DNA of 64,000 nt from Oscarella lobularis. Lineage: Eukaryota; Porifera; Homoscleromorpha; Homosclerophorida; Oscarellidae. Location of the stretch: NCBI RefSeq assembly GCF_947507565.1, contig NC_089190.1:1488001-1552000 (forward strand), read 5' to 3'. Shown here one piece after another: positions 45,917 to 58,400 of this stretch. The translations under genes were made by a program, and so were the position numbers. Below the pieces are notes generated by a model. The model ran no database searches, was not told the DNA's origin, and was given only the letters and a program-made list of their open reading frames with translations. How positions within the stretch are numbered: the first letter of the stretch is position 1; the number at the start of each line of letters is the position of its first letter.

Positions 45917-48126
45917 TTAAACAGGCTTGCTTTCCAGAAACTTGATGCGCCGACTAACGTCGAGGTCGCTTCGTTTGCGCAGGAGCAACGTTTTGCCGGC
46001 TCTGCTCTTGGACAAGAGCAGGGCGTCGTCCTCTTCGGTCCACGGAGGCTGGCCTGGAAACGGGAACATTTCCTCGCGCAAACTTTCAGGCGTCCGCTCC
46101 TCTTACCAGTTTTCGAGCAGTTGTGCTCCAGAAAATGACACGCGTCGTCGAAGTTTCCCGACATGCATCTGAGGGCCTCGCTGACCTGTTCGTGGGATTT
46201 CGAATAGGCTGACATGATGCGCTTGGGGCCCAAAAGATATACTCGCGCAAGTCATCGTATATTATTCACGCTACCATACCTTGATTCTGGTACGCAACTC
46301 TTCTTCCCTCTTTGCTCTGCCCATAGGCTCGTTCAAGCATCTGCGACTTCTTGGAGTACTTCCTGAAAATCGAGAGTTAATTGTTATAGTCCTCTTAGGA
46401 GCCTACAGTACCGTTCGAGTGTCTGTTGCGATGAGAGGAAGACGTCGAGCGACCGTCTTCGTTTCCTACCCAAATAAATTACACAGTAGGATGGACCTAT
46501 CCTTTTTCCCTTACGCGAATTCCAAGGAAAGGGAGTCAATAGTTTTTTCCTTTTCGACGGATTATCAGATTTCACGGGCGGACTTTCACGTTTCTTCCTC
46601 GCAGAAGATGACAATTGAGGTGCTGACGTTGCAACGTCCCGCCTCGCTTTAGACGGAGATTCTTTCCTCTTCGGCAGCGTCCTTGCAGGAAGCAACGAGG
46701 CAAGCGTTCGCCTCTTCGACGGCAATCGACGCGCCGGAGTTGCATCTCTTCGCCCTAATGATTCTGAATGGACAGGCGATACAAGTACAGTCGGCATGTA
46801 CTTACTTTCCACGACTTCCTAACGACAATGAACTCATATTAAATTGTCATCTCTGCGTGTCCTACCACTTACCCCGGCCTTGAAAAGTTCTCCGTCAAAG
46901 CTGCTATCAGAATCGCTCTCGTCCTCGCTTTCGCTCTCGCTCTCGTCGACTCTTTTCTTCGTCTTCTTCTTTCCTTCTTTATTGTTTCGTCGGCCTGCAA
47001 TGGAAATGGCAAAATTTAAAATGTCTCACAATTTGCACCTACCTTCTGCACTCTCCATCTCCAGCTCAGGTTTGTTCTTTCGTTTTGGCTTGGCATCGGC
47101 AGGTTGTATGAATCTTTTATACCGACTCTTCATTGACTGCCACGTGTGACTTGTCACCTGAAAAGACAGAGAGATCATCAATGTCATTTTCAATGCCTGT
47201 GTAGCGAGCGCTTTACCCCCATTTTTTCCATATGTTGCCACAGGCGATTGCCAGTAGTTCCACCATAAGCAGGACCAGCATACAGCTCCACATAATTGAG
47301 TATTTTTTTGTCCTCTTCGGCATTATACGGATGTCGCCTAAAGAGCAACAGATTTCTAAAGGATCCAAATGAAATGCACTTGCTCACCCTCTCTGAATGG
47401 TCGCTTTCACGCTGGAGATTTACGTTTCAAATAACGAATCGAAATTTATTCGATCTTACTGAGTTGTACGTTCGTTCTCATGCATTCTCTCTTTCGACAT
47501 GGAAATTTCATTCTCACCAGAATCTTCCGCGTCCTCCTCATTCTAAACGTCACGAAAAACAAAAGTCCTGTTACTATGACGTCAAAATTTGCGTGAGGAG
47601 TATAATTGATTAATAATCGCAGTACAGTACCGCGCTTGCACCTAAACTCTTCTATACTCTACGAAGACTTCATGCAAATAAGAAAAACGTCCCACCCCTA
47701 CTCCCACAAGTAACGTAACGCACGATAGCATCGCTGTCCAACGATCGACGATAGGAGCTATAGGTCGCCAACGGCAGTAGCCGATTTTCTGAAATGCAGT
47801 CGTGCACGTATTGAAACGGCGTGGATCCCGCGGGAGCGGGCGACGACGTTGAAAGCCTGCGCGTTCGAGAAGCGAATCGTTTTCGTTTGTGCGACGCGTC
47901 GGGACTACGGACTAACTGTATGCTCTTTGCTTTGTCTTCGTTACCCGTCACAACGCCTCCGCCTTTCTATAAAAGGGAGATCTCGGGTTTTTTTTAACGG
48001 CGATCGTTTATAGTTCACTTCGATCAGGGGCTTGAGCTCCTGTTTTTCCTTTCCTGGTGCGATGTAGAACTTCATGGGCGCTCCTTCGCCAGTGACGAAG
48101 AGAGTGTCGCTGTAGTCCGCCGCCAT
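45917..48126 (-). CDS. TERF2IP: RAP1 telomere/TRF2-interacting protein homologue
   Basis: Shelterin component and transcriptional regulator. Exon 1 (48126-48019) opens MAADYSDTLFVTGEGAPMKFYIAPG, and exon 2 (47966-47724) gives KGGGVVTGNE, then STPFQYVHDCISENRL; together these form the RAP1 BRCT-like domain. The Myb domain lies in exons 47337-47217 (HPYNAEEDKKILNYV, GNRLWQHMEKMG) and 47157-47043 (VTSHTWQSMKSRYKRF), matching human GNALWKAMEK and HSWQSLKDRYLKHL. Acidic/basic linker exons lie at about 46990-46880 and 46815-46640. The C-terminal domain reads HEQVSEALRCMSGNFDDACH, then PPWTEEDDALLL and DVSRRIKFLES, matching the end of human RAP1. Between HNCSKTG and ERTPESLREEM (about 46105-46125) the frame shifts by one base with no room for an intron, which may be an indel in this copy or in the assembly. 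Middle exons are approximate. Confidence 0.85.
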
Positions 48127-48242
48127 CGCATCGCGCGTGCGCAGTAAATGTACACTTCGAATAGATTCCCGCCTCTTGCGCTCGTAAAAAAATTCCGCTA
48201 CAAGAAAAATTCGTTTCGAAGAGTGACTGTTATCAAGCACTT

Positions 48243-48804
48243 CTATGCTGGTTTCTGCTTGTTTTTGACAATTAGAGGCAGCCCCAGACACATCCAGATT
48301 AGAGATACTCCTAAAAATGTGCACGTGTATAAATAGACTGAAAAGGGTTCTTTTCTCACCCGAAATAAATATAGGTAGTATTACTCCCACTGTAAACGAT
48401 GCCGTTTCGAATACAACGACCTCCAAAATAAAGTGAAAAAAGGCAAGAACAAAAGACAGCACTGTGGCGGTATATAGCCTGAAAAAATCCACTTCTTTGC
48501 AAGTGAAATCATGAGTATCGGCTCTCACGGTATATTGTAGACGTTCCTTGATGATATTATTCGAAGGAATCCGGCAAGAACTGTCCACAATCCGAAGAGT
48601 CTGTCAGTCAGGCTATCCCCTATTCAGATAAGAATCGCGTGCCACCTAGTTGTGTACGGAAATCTTACAGCAACAAGTCCTTTCTGCCGTGTAGATTCTA
48701 CTCTGCAGCACGGACTTTCCTACGTACGCTTGCACGCCTGATATGATGGCAATTGCACCAATCGCTGCCAGCCAAATCCTCAGGCCGACGAGAAGAGCGT
48801 GCAT
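48243..48804 (-). CDS. ERG28: ERG28 sterol biosynthesis scaffold homologue
   Basis: Small ER membrane protein that tethers sterol C4-demethylation enzymes. Exon 1 starts at ATG 48804 (MHALLVGLRIWLAAIGAIAI, then QAYVGKSVLQSRIYTAER). Exon 2 (48600-48529) gives LFGLWTVLAGFLRIISS, exon 3 (48478-48360) LYTATVLSFVLAFFHFILEV then ETASFTVGVILPIFIS, and exon 4 (48310-48243) SLIWMCLGLPLIVKNKQKP before TAG. The order of helices and the FHF-E-x-V/T-x-GV pattern match ERG28 (human ALGHFLSELFVYGTAAPTIG). The exon 1-2 junction is unresolved: no GT donor near 48690 restores phase, so a tiny extra exon or an unusual donor is needed. The RAP1 ATG lies only 117 bp downstream on the same strand. Confidence 0.82.
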
Positions 48805-49397
48805 AGCGTTTTGGCAGCGGGTATTATCCGGGGAGGATCGCGTTTGTTATTGTATACGGGCGTCGTCTGGAAACCAAGCCTTTCTCCCTTTTTCCCACGG
48901 TTAGTTTCACTTTGAGACCGCATCGGATCGAAGCATGCGGTCGCTTGCAGCACAAGGTCAGATTCGGCATCTGCCTTCCTCTCTCTTCCACGTTCGTGTT
49001 CTCCTGTAGGCGGAGGGGCACGTGCCGATGCGATTCCTCCGGAAAGCGAAGCCATATCCCTTGGGCTTCGAACGCGGCTTTCGATCCGTCGACGACCTGC
49101 CGAGACGTCGTCGCCCCTCGGCTTTCTGCGCAGGGGACCGTCCAATTGGCCAGTCGACGACAAAACGATTATTAGATCATGCAGAATTCCAATCATTGCG
49201 TCGCGCGAATTGGCCGATAACGCGATTTTGAAGTCGTCAAAATTTCGTGAAAATTTTTTTTCCCGTCGCGCGTGCACGTCGCTCGAGCTCACGTGATGCG
49301 TCGCCCACCCGCCGCATTTTCACTCCGGGAGGAGACGGGAACGCGTGTGTCGTGAGATCGTCTTCCTCCTTACCTAATTGCTTCACAAAGTCTGACC
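48805..49397. promoter_or_regulatory. Divergent intergenic region between ERG28 and the giant cadherin-like gene
   Basis: This 593-bp stretch lies between head-to-head starts, so both promoters should be here. Overlapping open frames on both strands (for example 170 codons on the minus strand from 49292) have basic, low-information composition and no motif. I read them as chance in GC-richer promoter DNA. Confidence 0.4.
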
Positions 49398-52300
49398 ATG
49401 GTCTCGCTGCGAGTGCCCTGGGCGCTTTTCGGCATCGTCTTGCTGATTTCGTGCTCGTCTGTTGGCGCTCAATCGTGTCCAAAAGGTGACTTTCGGAATG
49501 CACGTGACCTCCAACGATGCGTTCCGCCCCTCGTCGCTTTGTGACGCTTTTTTGTGAACATCGTATTTTGGTCTGAAGGTCAATTCTACAATGCTACGAC
49601 AATGAACTGCTCCGACTGTCATCCTGATTGTGAAGACTATTGTGTTGGTAGGCTACCTAGTTGCTTTTTTGTTCTCCACTCTACGACGCACTCATTTTGC
49701 ACTTCATAGGCCCAACGAACACAGAATGCGCTTCGATTTGCGGCACTTACACAGAGGTAGACATTGTGGGCGTTTTGACCTATCGCACGTGATTGAAATT
49801 CTTACGCAGAACGCCCACAGCGTGCCTATTTTGGACGGCTATGGATTGCAACTGTCGGACAAAGACGCATTTCAGCAGTTCAAAATGAAGGTGGACCTAC
49901 CTACCAAATGATACTGTAGTAATAAATGAGCTGGGAATTTCCTTTTTACTACAGAGCGCGACTCTGAAGATCGTTAGCTGGTTTGATCGATGGGACTACC
50001 TTACTGTCAACGAGTCGAAAGCCAATGTTACGTCGAGTTACAACAACGAAACCGGAAGTACAATTTTACTTGTTGCTGTCCCACACGCGTTCACGGCTTC
50101 TTTTTTTTTCAGTTCTTACAATTATCGGAGATGACTACATTTCGAAATACATCGAAGTCAGAGCATCGATGACATATTCTTCTTTGTTCTCACGGTGTTC
50201 TCTGGTTTTTAGCTCATTCGATCAGCAAGGTATAGATCAACAGCAGACGAACCGGATCTTTCAGATAGAACGTAAGTTGGACTGGCGAAGTTACGCGCTC
50301 TCCGCTTGAATTCTCGCCTTTTCCCCAGCGTCATGATTACAATCCACGATGGAGTACACGACAGCAATTCAGTCAACGTCACGCTTCAAGTGCAAGGAGA
50401 GAACGACAATGCACCTGTGGTTACAGCTGTTGGAGCAAACGAGGTTACGACTCTGGTTTCCTGGTTTACGCTGGAAATTTCACTCGGAATTGCCATTCTA
50501 GACGTTCACCGAGGGAATGATAGGGAGCTGGGTTGCCGTCTACTCGTCTGTCAATGTGACTGACAAAGATCACCCAGACGTGTTTATGATGAGAAATGCT
50601 ACGGTTCGTGACGTCATGTTGGTTCTTTTTAAATTTATTTTGATGGCTTATATAGGTTTGGATAGTGGACGCTCATGTTGGAAATGATCATCTCTCTATC
50701 ACTGTGCCCGATGAGTACAGTGGGCAAGTGAATGCGAGCTCATCTTCGCACCGCGTGACGCTGACTGGAGAAGCTTCAATTGAGGCATACAGTCGCATAT
50801 TGGAAGCTACTCGGTATTGGATTCAGGAGGTCTCCGCGATTTTTTATTGAATCTTTTCTGACAGATTTACTTCAAACCATATGGAACCGCCTCAGAGTCG
50901 CATCGTCACAGTGGTCGTTTCTGATGGAATTCATCTCAGCAGTCCCGTTAATGTCACAGTTCCGATTCGAACGATCAATGACAATCCTCCAATGGTGATA
51001 AGAACTTTTTTTAACTGTAGGTAAACCGTCTATACGTGTTTCGATGTAGGTCGCTGTTTCTGATGCTGAACTTCCTTACGTGGAAGACGCGAACCTCACA
51101 TTTATTGCACCAAATCTCACATTAAACGACGTTGACGATGACAACAGGTCTGTAGTAACTCCTGACGTGGAACGCTTTAAGGACACCTCCTTTCTATTAG
51201 TGATCACTCCATTGTGGAAGCTTGGGTGACGATCTTGACCGTTACCAGCGACAGTGAATTGTTGTCCGTCATGATGATGGGTGGAGACGTAAGTCGGTCG
51301 CCGTTGTGACTCGCAATTTGGCTTTAGAACGCGTATCGTTTCACAGTTGACGTCAAGTTACTCTGCTGGGGACAAGCAACTTACCATCGCCGGAAAAGGC
51401 TTAGTTTCAGACTATCAGAGTCTCCTAAGGACGCTTCAGTACCAGAACCTGGAAGACGAGCCGAGCTGCCCACTTTCTCGACTCATTGAAGTATTTGTTA
51501 ACGATGGAAGGTACGCTGACAGTGAGGCTGCAGATAGACTCGACGTGTGACTTGTTTTCTTAGGCACAATCACAGTGCACAGTTCACTGTCCTCATTTCA
51601 CTTCGAAATACGAACGCACCAAGCGTGACTGTTTCAAAAAGCATGATATTGTTCACAGAGCAAGGCTCTACTGTTGCCGTTGCTGCATCGGCTACCATTG
51701 ACGATGTCGACTATCAGGAACAGTGCAACAGAGAAAACGTTTCGTCTCTCACTGTTCAGTTGGTTGAAGTTTATGATGGAATAAATGAAACGCTGAGAGT
51801 GAGCGAGAAGTTTATAAGCAATCAAAAGCTACAGTTGGGCTGTCTTTATAGGTTAGTAAGAATCTGACGTCACCTCTTCGGTGGAGAACTGTGAAGGGTG
51901 CGAGCAATTACACCCTTACTATCTGGGGATCTGCTCTTCCGTCGACGTACAACGTATGTACAGCGTGTACTCTTGGTCTTTGACTGAACTGTGTGATATG
52001 TAGGACGCCTTAAACTTGATCATGTACGACAACAAAGCATTAGAACCGAGCGTTATGTCGCGAGAAATCACAGTGAGACTTTCAAACGGTTGGTGTGCTG
52101 ATAAGATAATGGCGTCTGCGTTTAGTTTCAAGCGTCAGATGCCGTGCACGACGGTCCTTTGACTACTATCACGCTGAAGGTTGAGTCTGTTGATAATAAT
52201 CCTCCTTTACTTGCCATCAGCCGCTACAACTACACTGTTGATGAGGAAAGTTCCGGGCAACTTGGACCGTTTACAATCACTGACGGCGACTCTAATAATC

Positions 52301-52404
52301 TTGATGATCGGGCGATCAAGTACGTGAACTTTATTCTTTGTAATCCTCCTGACAAAGAAAAGGTAAATTGTCAAAACTCGTTTCTGCCTGTTCTAAAAGG
52401 CTAA
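49398..52404 (+). CDS. Giant cadherin-like adhesion gene, 5' small-exon part
   Basis: The signal peptide starts at ATG 49398 (VPWALFGIVLLISCSSVGAQ). First exons: 49398-49485, 49579-49647 and 49710-49756, giving a Cys-rich furin-like stretch (CSDCHPDCEDYCVG, CASICGTY). Then come roughly fifteen small exons encoding cadherin-like repeats of about 110 residues. These follow the pattern x-ATLKI, GDDYISKYIE, hydrophobic R-x-x-R/x-Y, ITIHDGVHDSNSV-N-V-T-L, NDNAPVV. Visible pieces are at 49956-50072, 50330-50440, 50655-50850, about 51049-51290, about 51340-51530, 51565-51850, 51880-51950, 52004-52090 and 52126-52362 (FTITDGDSNNLDDRAIKYVN, ending PPDKEK). This last exon joins the giant exon at 52416 in frame. 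Boundaries other than the first three and the last are approximate. Confidence 0.75.
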
Positions 52405-52415
52405 TAATTCTTTAG

Positions 52416-55400
52416 GAATCTTTATATATTGATGAGGAAGCAGCCAGCGGTTCGGGTTCTTTGCCTAATTACCAAGTGATGACACAAAAAGGCAAAGACT
52501 TTGAGTCAAAGCTTATGCTACTTGATTCCGACACGTCTCCTGAAGAGACTGCCCAGATTCTAAATCTTCTACACTACAATAACACGGCTGAAGAACCGAC
52601 TATCAACCACAATAGACGAATAGATATTTGCATTGGCATATGCAACGACACCTTGTTTTGTAAGGGCAGTCCTTTTAACAGCGACGGTTCAAAGACCATA
52701 TACGTTGACGTCCTGCCAGTAAATGACATCTCTCCTGTTATTGACTTGAGCGGTGTGAATGAGAATGACACTGGATATACAACGACGTTTATTGAAGAGG
52801 GAGAGCCTGTACTGCTGTCGAGCCAACTGAGCATCAGAGATGCGGATCATCCACCTCACTACCTGCAGAAGGCTACCGTAGAGCTTCTTTCAGTTGCAGG
52901 TGGAGAGTACTTGGTGATTTGTCCGGAGAGTTGTTCCAAGTGGTCGTCTGTTAGTATAACTGGAAATCAATCGGACCAGCTGATGCTCGATAACAAGGCT
53001 GAACAAAGCGTATATGAATGCATCCTCGGCACAGTCAAATACGCCAATGACGATGACGAGCCGTGGAAGAACGCCTCCTTTCCTCGCTCTGTCGTTTTCA
53101 CCATCTGGGACATCGATAATTTACCTTCAACCAATGCTACGGCAACCGTCGAACTCCAGCAAGTGTGCGATCCACCGAGACTTTTTGTCAGCGGACGAAT
53201 GTTGGAGTACAATGCGACGACGTACAATGAATCATCCGATGATCCGGTGCACGTCGTGGATACTTCAAATTGGGGCATCGAGGACGATGATGACACGCAG
53301 TTGATCAACGGAACGATACAAATTGTTGATAACTTTCAGCAAAACCATGACATGTTGAGTGTCACGATGTATAATGCAGATATTACTACTGATTACGATC
53401 AAACTACGGGAATTCTTCGCTTTTCCGGATGGGCCGACATCTCGGACTATGAGTCCGTCATTAGCTCAGTGACGTTTTCCAATACGTTTGCCGGGATCGA
53501 GCTCAAGCGTCGCACTCTTCACTTTGTCTTCTACGATACCTGCAATAAGACGAACGAAGTGGCAAAGACTTGGATTGACATCGATCGGCTGAACGACCCA
53601 CCAGTGCTGAACTTGATGGTATCGTCGCAGACTTACACATTCACGAGAAACGTAGATCGTCCAAGATTGGCATTCGCCGACAAGGCGACGATAATCGACT
53701 ACGACGAAGACGACGTGACGCTGGCATTTGTGCGAATTGTGCTCATAGAAGCAGGCAATATCGATGACATGGAAGAACTGGTTTTTAATACGTCAGGAAC
53801 TTCCGTCACCGTTACTCCGACGAAATACCTGTCCAGTTTCAACATCACCTACCTTCTTGAAAATGGTGCTACCATTGAGGAGTATCAAACCGTGCTGCGA
53901 GCCGCAGTTTACGTTAACGAAGCTGATCAGCCGTTCACGAGCGTTCGCCGACAAATTCGCGTTCTTGTCTCGGACGGAGAGCTGACGGACGAGAGCACCA
54001 TTGATGTCGTTCTCGATCAGGAGCCGGCGAAGCCGATTGTATCGTGGGACGACGATTACGTCGTACCGTACGTCGAAGACGGTCCAAACGTCAATGTATT
54101 CAATCACAGCGGTTTTGGTATAATCGCCGGCGACACGCCGTTTATCAAGAAGGCTGTCGTGGAGATAACGAATCCGAAAATGGGTGCTAACGAGTTTCTG
54201 TATATTCCGGAGATCGATCCTGGTGTGCCAGTGACGATCACAGGGCAAAGTTCAACTGTCCTTTCAATTGAAACTAATAGTATATTACCAGTGCACCGCA
54301 CGTCTGACTACGAGCAATGGCTGCGTTGTGTTCAGTTCAGCAGCGACGATCAGTCTCCATCGGAATGCCGGTACATAACTCTGGTCGTGACGGACGCGCA
54401 GATCGGCCGATCAAGCGACGTTCGCACGGTGACCCTCTGCATTACGGCGGTCAACGACCAGCCTGTGTTTCATTCTTCCCCGCTTCTCAGTTCCAGCATT
54501 CTCAAGGACTACTTGCCTCAGGACACGAATAATCCTGGATACCCAGCGAACGTCTTTGTTGACAGAACTGTCGTTACGGACGTTGACGTTCCCGATCCAA
54601 TTGGAATGTCAATTTTCAAAACCGAAACTCAAATGGGCTTGGAAGGAGTTTGGCAGTATTGGCAGGACGGAGCCTGGATAGATTTCAAGAACGCTTTGGA
54701 CGACTGCAATTCCGTCCTTCGTCTTCCAATGGAGCGAGTCCGTTTCTCTCCGTCACCGTCCGCCGCACGAAAGAGCGGATGGACGAGATTTTGGTATCGC
54801 GCCTGGGACAGCAGTTCCACCCCGTGCAACGGCGCCTCGACTTTGAGTCTAACCTCAACGTCGTCTGTCAGCAACGTAAGAGCCAATTTTACTCTCACCG
54901 TCGAATTCACCAACTCAGCACCGGTGCTAAACAGCACGAAAACCGTCGTATTGAACGCGATAGACGAAGACGAAATGTCGTCTGGAGAACTCGCGTGGAA
55001 ACTCGTCGAACAAGTGGCGACCGATGCCGACGACTTGGCGATGACGCTCGGCTTCGCCGTCGTTTGGGTCGACGGCGACAACGGCGATTGGCAATACAAG
55101 ACGTACGGCAGCGGTTGGTGGACAGACATTCCAATTGCCGTCAACGCCACTCACGCTTTTCTGATTGACGGCAACGCCACGATTCGCTTTCTTCCCAACA
55201 AGAACTACAACGGCGGCAGCTCGATTCGATTTAAAGCTTGGGATCAGTCATCGTCTGCCGGCACCGGAGACTTCGCCGATACGACGACGACGAACGTCTT
55301 CAGCGGACCGTTTTCGAACGCTTCGACGTCGGCGACTATCGCTGTGAACGCCGTCAACGATGCGCCCGTCGTCGAAAGTGGAGTCGACGTTCGTCAATTT

Positions 55401-58400
55401 GTGGAGAACGGCGGCGGCGTGTCGCTATTCAACGGCAGCCTTACTCTGACCGACGTTGACAGCGCAACTCTCAAATCCGTTACCATTACCGTTACGCGTA
55501 AAATGATGGAGAACTGCACGGGTACCGCCAAACCGTCAGGCAGTGGCAGTGGCAGTGCCAGCGGCAGCGGAGCAAACAATCCCGTTATTACCGGAACGAG
55601 TAGCTGCACGGAAAACATTGACCACGACGGCATCGAGGCCGATTGCCTTCGTCTCGTAGGACGTGGCGTCGGCAATTTTACCGTTTCGTACCAGTATTCG
55701 AGTGACTCTTTGACGGTAACTGTTGAAGGCAACGGCGAATCGCTCTCCGAGTACGAGAGTATTCTGAATGCGTTTTACTTTTCGAGTGAAGCGTCGGAGA
55801 CGACCGATGCTCAACGCAGCGTTGTCGTTCGTGCGGACGACGGAACCAATAAGTCGACTGACCTGTCAGTGACAATACTCGTGACGTTGGTCAATGATAA
55901 CGAACCCTGGCTTACGTTGGGAAACGATGTGGCCACCTTCACCGAAGGCACAGACAAAGTAATGGTTTTTACTGCCGATCCAATCATTGCTGACGACGAC
56001 TGTCACGAGCTTTTTTACCTGTACAAGGCGAGCGCTTCGCTTGGAGAAAACGCTACGATGTTCGAACGTCTGTCGACTCCCGTTGCAAACGATTACGCTG
56101 CCGTGAGCACTTCGTGGGACGCAATGACTGGAACGCTGAGAGTGTGGGGAAAAGCGTCTATTGATACCTACGAAAAGGTGCTGGGTTCTCTAATGTATCA
56201 CAACTCGAACCCAGAACCCGAAGGATACGACCGAACAATTGATATATGGGTGAACGATGGAAAGTTCAAGTCTAACGTTGCCAGTGTTACGGTACAGGTT
56301 GAGCTGATTAGTGACATTCCAATAGTCGTCTCTCTTGGAGGATCTTCGATCGATACTACAGTTGATATGGTAGAAAACAACAACGGGAACTCGTCCGTAT
56401 ATGTTGCCCCAGGGGCTATCGTCATCGACCCGGACACGTTCTCTCGCACTTCTGAGAGAATTGAGATCGAATTTGTGGGTTCTCCTCCCGACGGTGCGGA
56501 TGAACGTCTTGACGTTGTGCTTCCATCCGGTGTATCATTTGGATCGTCGTCTACTTTGCATCGCCGTATCATTAACGCTAATCTTAGTGCCAATCAAGTG
56601 CAGGAAATGTTTCGATCAGTGCAGTACGTAAACGAGGCTGAAGAACCAAACCCTTGGCCTCGTATGATACGATTTGAAGTGAATGTTTCCGGTGTCGGCG
56701 GCGTTTGGATTAAAACTGTTACGTACGCCACGATTCGAATTCTTTTGACGAACGATAAGCCTCAGCTGGAATTGAATGAAATTTTCGTGCGGTATGACGA
56801 GGGAGATTCGGCAATAGTGCTGTCACCGAATTTGACAATAACAGACGTAGATAACACAACCTTGTCGTCAGCTAAAGTGTACTTTAGCAACGCTATGAGT
56901 GCCAGTTTCGAGACAGGGCAAGATCTGTTGCGATTCAACCTTGACGGAACGACGATACGAGGAAATTACACGAATTCAACTGGAGTTTTGCTTCTTTCCG
57001 GCCCTGCTCCTCGTGAAGAATTTCAAACCGTTCTCCGGACCGTTTCCTACGAGTTTGTGACGAGAAAAGGCGATCCCATACCAGGCGATCACGACATCAT
57101 ATTTACTGTCAATGACGATCTCGCCGAGAGCGATATGAAAATGATCATGATTGACTTTGCGACAGTAAACAACCGCCCCGTTCTTTTCCTGGGCGGTCAA
57201 ATGGCGTCGAGCAACGTGACAGTCGACTTCACCGAAGAAGGTGGCGAGGTGTATTTGGCACAAGGCGCTTTCCTGGCTGATCCCGATAATGAGACATTGG
57301 CCTGGGTTCGTATCACGCTGTCGGATCACATGGACGGGGAAAAGGAATACATCAGAATCATTAACTGGAATAGCGATGACATTAACGTCATCGAAGCTAT
57401 GAACGGAAAAAGCTTGACTTTGACTGGTCCAGCCGACGTCGACGAGTTTAAAGACGCCATTCAGCATCTCGCGTATAACAACGAAAAAGACGAACCAACA
57501 CCGGGTGATCGTCGCGTGGAAGTGATAGCGAACGACGGCAACTCCAACAGCAATCCAGTTTACGCTCTGGTGAAAATCGTCTTTGTCAACGATCCACCTG
57601 TCCTTGATCTCGATTCGACTCAACCGGGAACGGGAGTCGCAGTGACGTTTGTCGAAAATTCAGGCGGCGTTTTTATTGCCTCGCCCGACGTTTCTATCGT
57701 CGACGACGACAATGTGACAGTTACGCAAATACAAGTCGTTCTAAAAGGCATCGTTGATGGAAATCACGAAACGATAACTCCGTCGCCTGACAGTTCTAAC
57801 GGACAAACATTTATGTACGATTACCCGTCTGGATTATTGCTTGTCGATGCCGAAGAGAAAGTTCGTCAGCTCGGTTACAATAACGTTGCTGAGGAACCGT
57901 CGCTCGGTCACCGATGGGCCAATGTTTCCGTCTTTGACGGAGTCGACTGGAGCAACGTCGCTCAGTCAGGGATAACTATTCAACCCGTCAACGATCAGGA
58001 TCCTCAATTTGACAACAATTCTTACGCGGGAAGCGTTCCCGAAGAAATGGCCAACCTCAACATACTGCAAGTGACGGCAACAGACGGCGACTCTCACAAC
58101 ATGATGTTTTCCTTGACTTATACTATTCAGTCTGGCGACGACGGCCACTTTGCTATCAATTCGACAACCGGGTGGATCAGAACGAGCTGGTGGAATCCAC
58201 CGGATCGCGAAACGAAAGACGTGTATCTGTTGAAAGTTCGAGCTTCGGACGGAAGCCGTTGGAGCGAAGTGGACGTCAACATCAATGTGACGGACGTCAA
58301 TGACAATGCGCCGGAATTCGTTTTTCCGATTATGGTTGCCGCCGTGTACGAAAACGTTTCCAGTGGACACGTTGTCTTTGCTTTGACGGCACGAGACGAC

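Noticed and set aside
48780-49622. Minus-strand open frames of 80-170 codons upstream of the giant gene
   Set aside because: Basic, low-information composition, overlapping frames on both strands, and they cover the divergent promoter and the first exon of the plus-strand gene.
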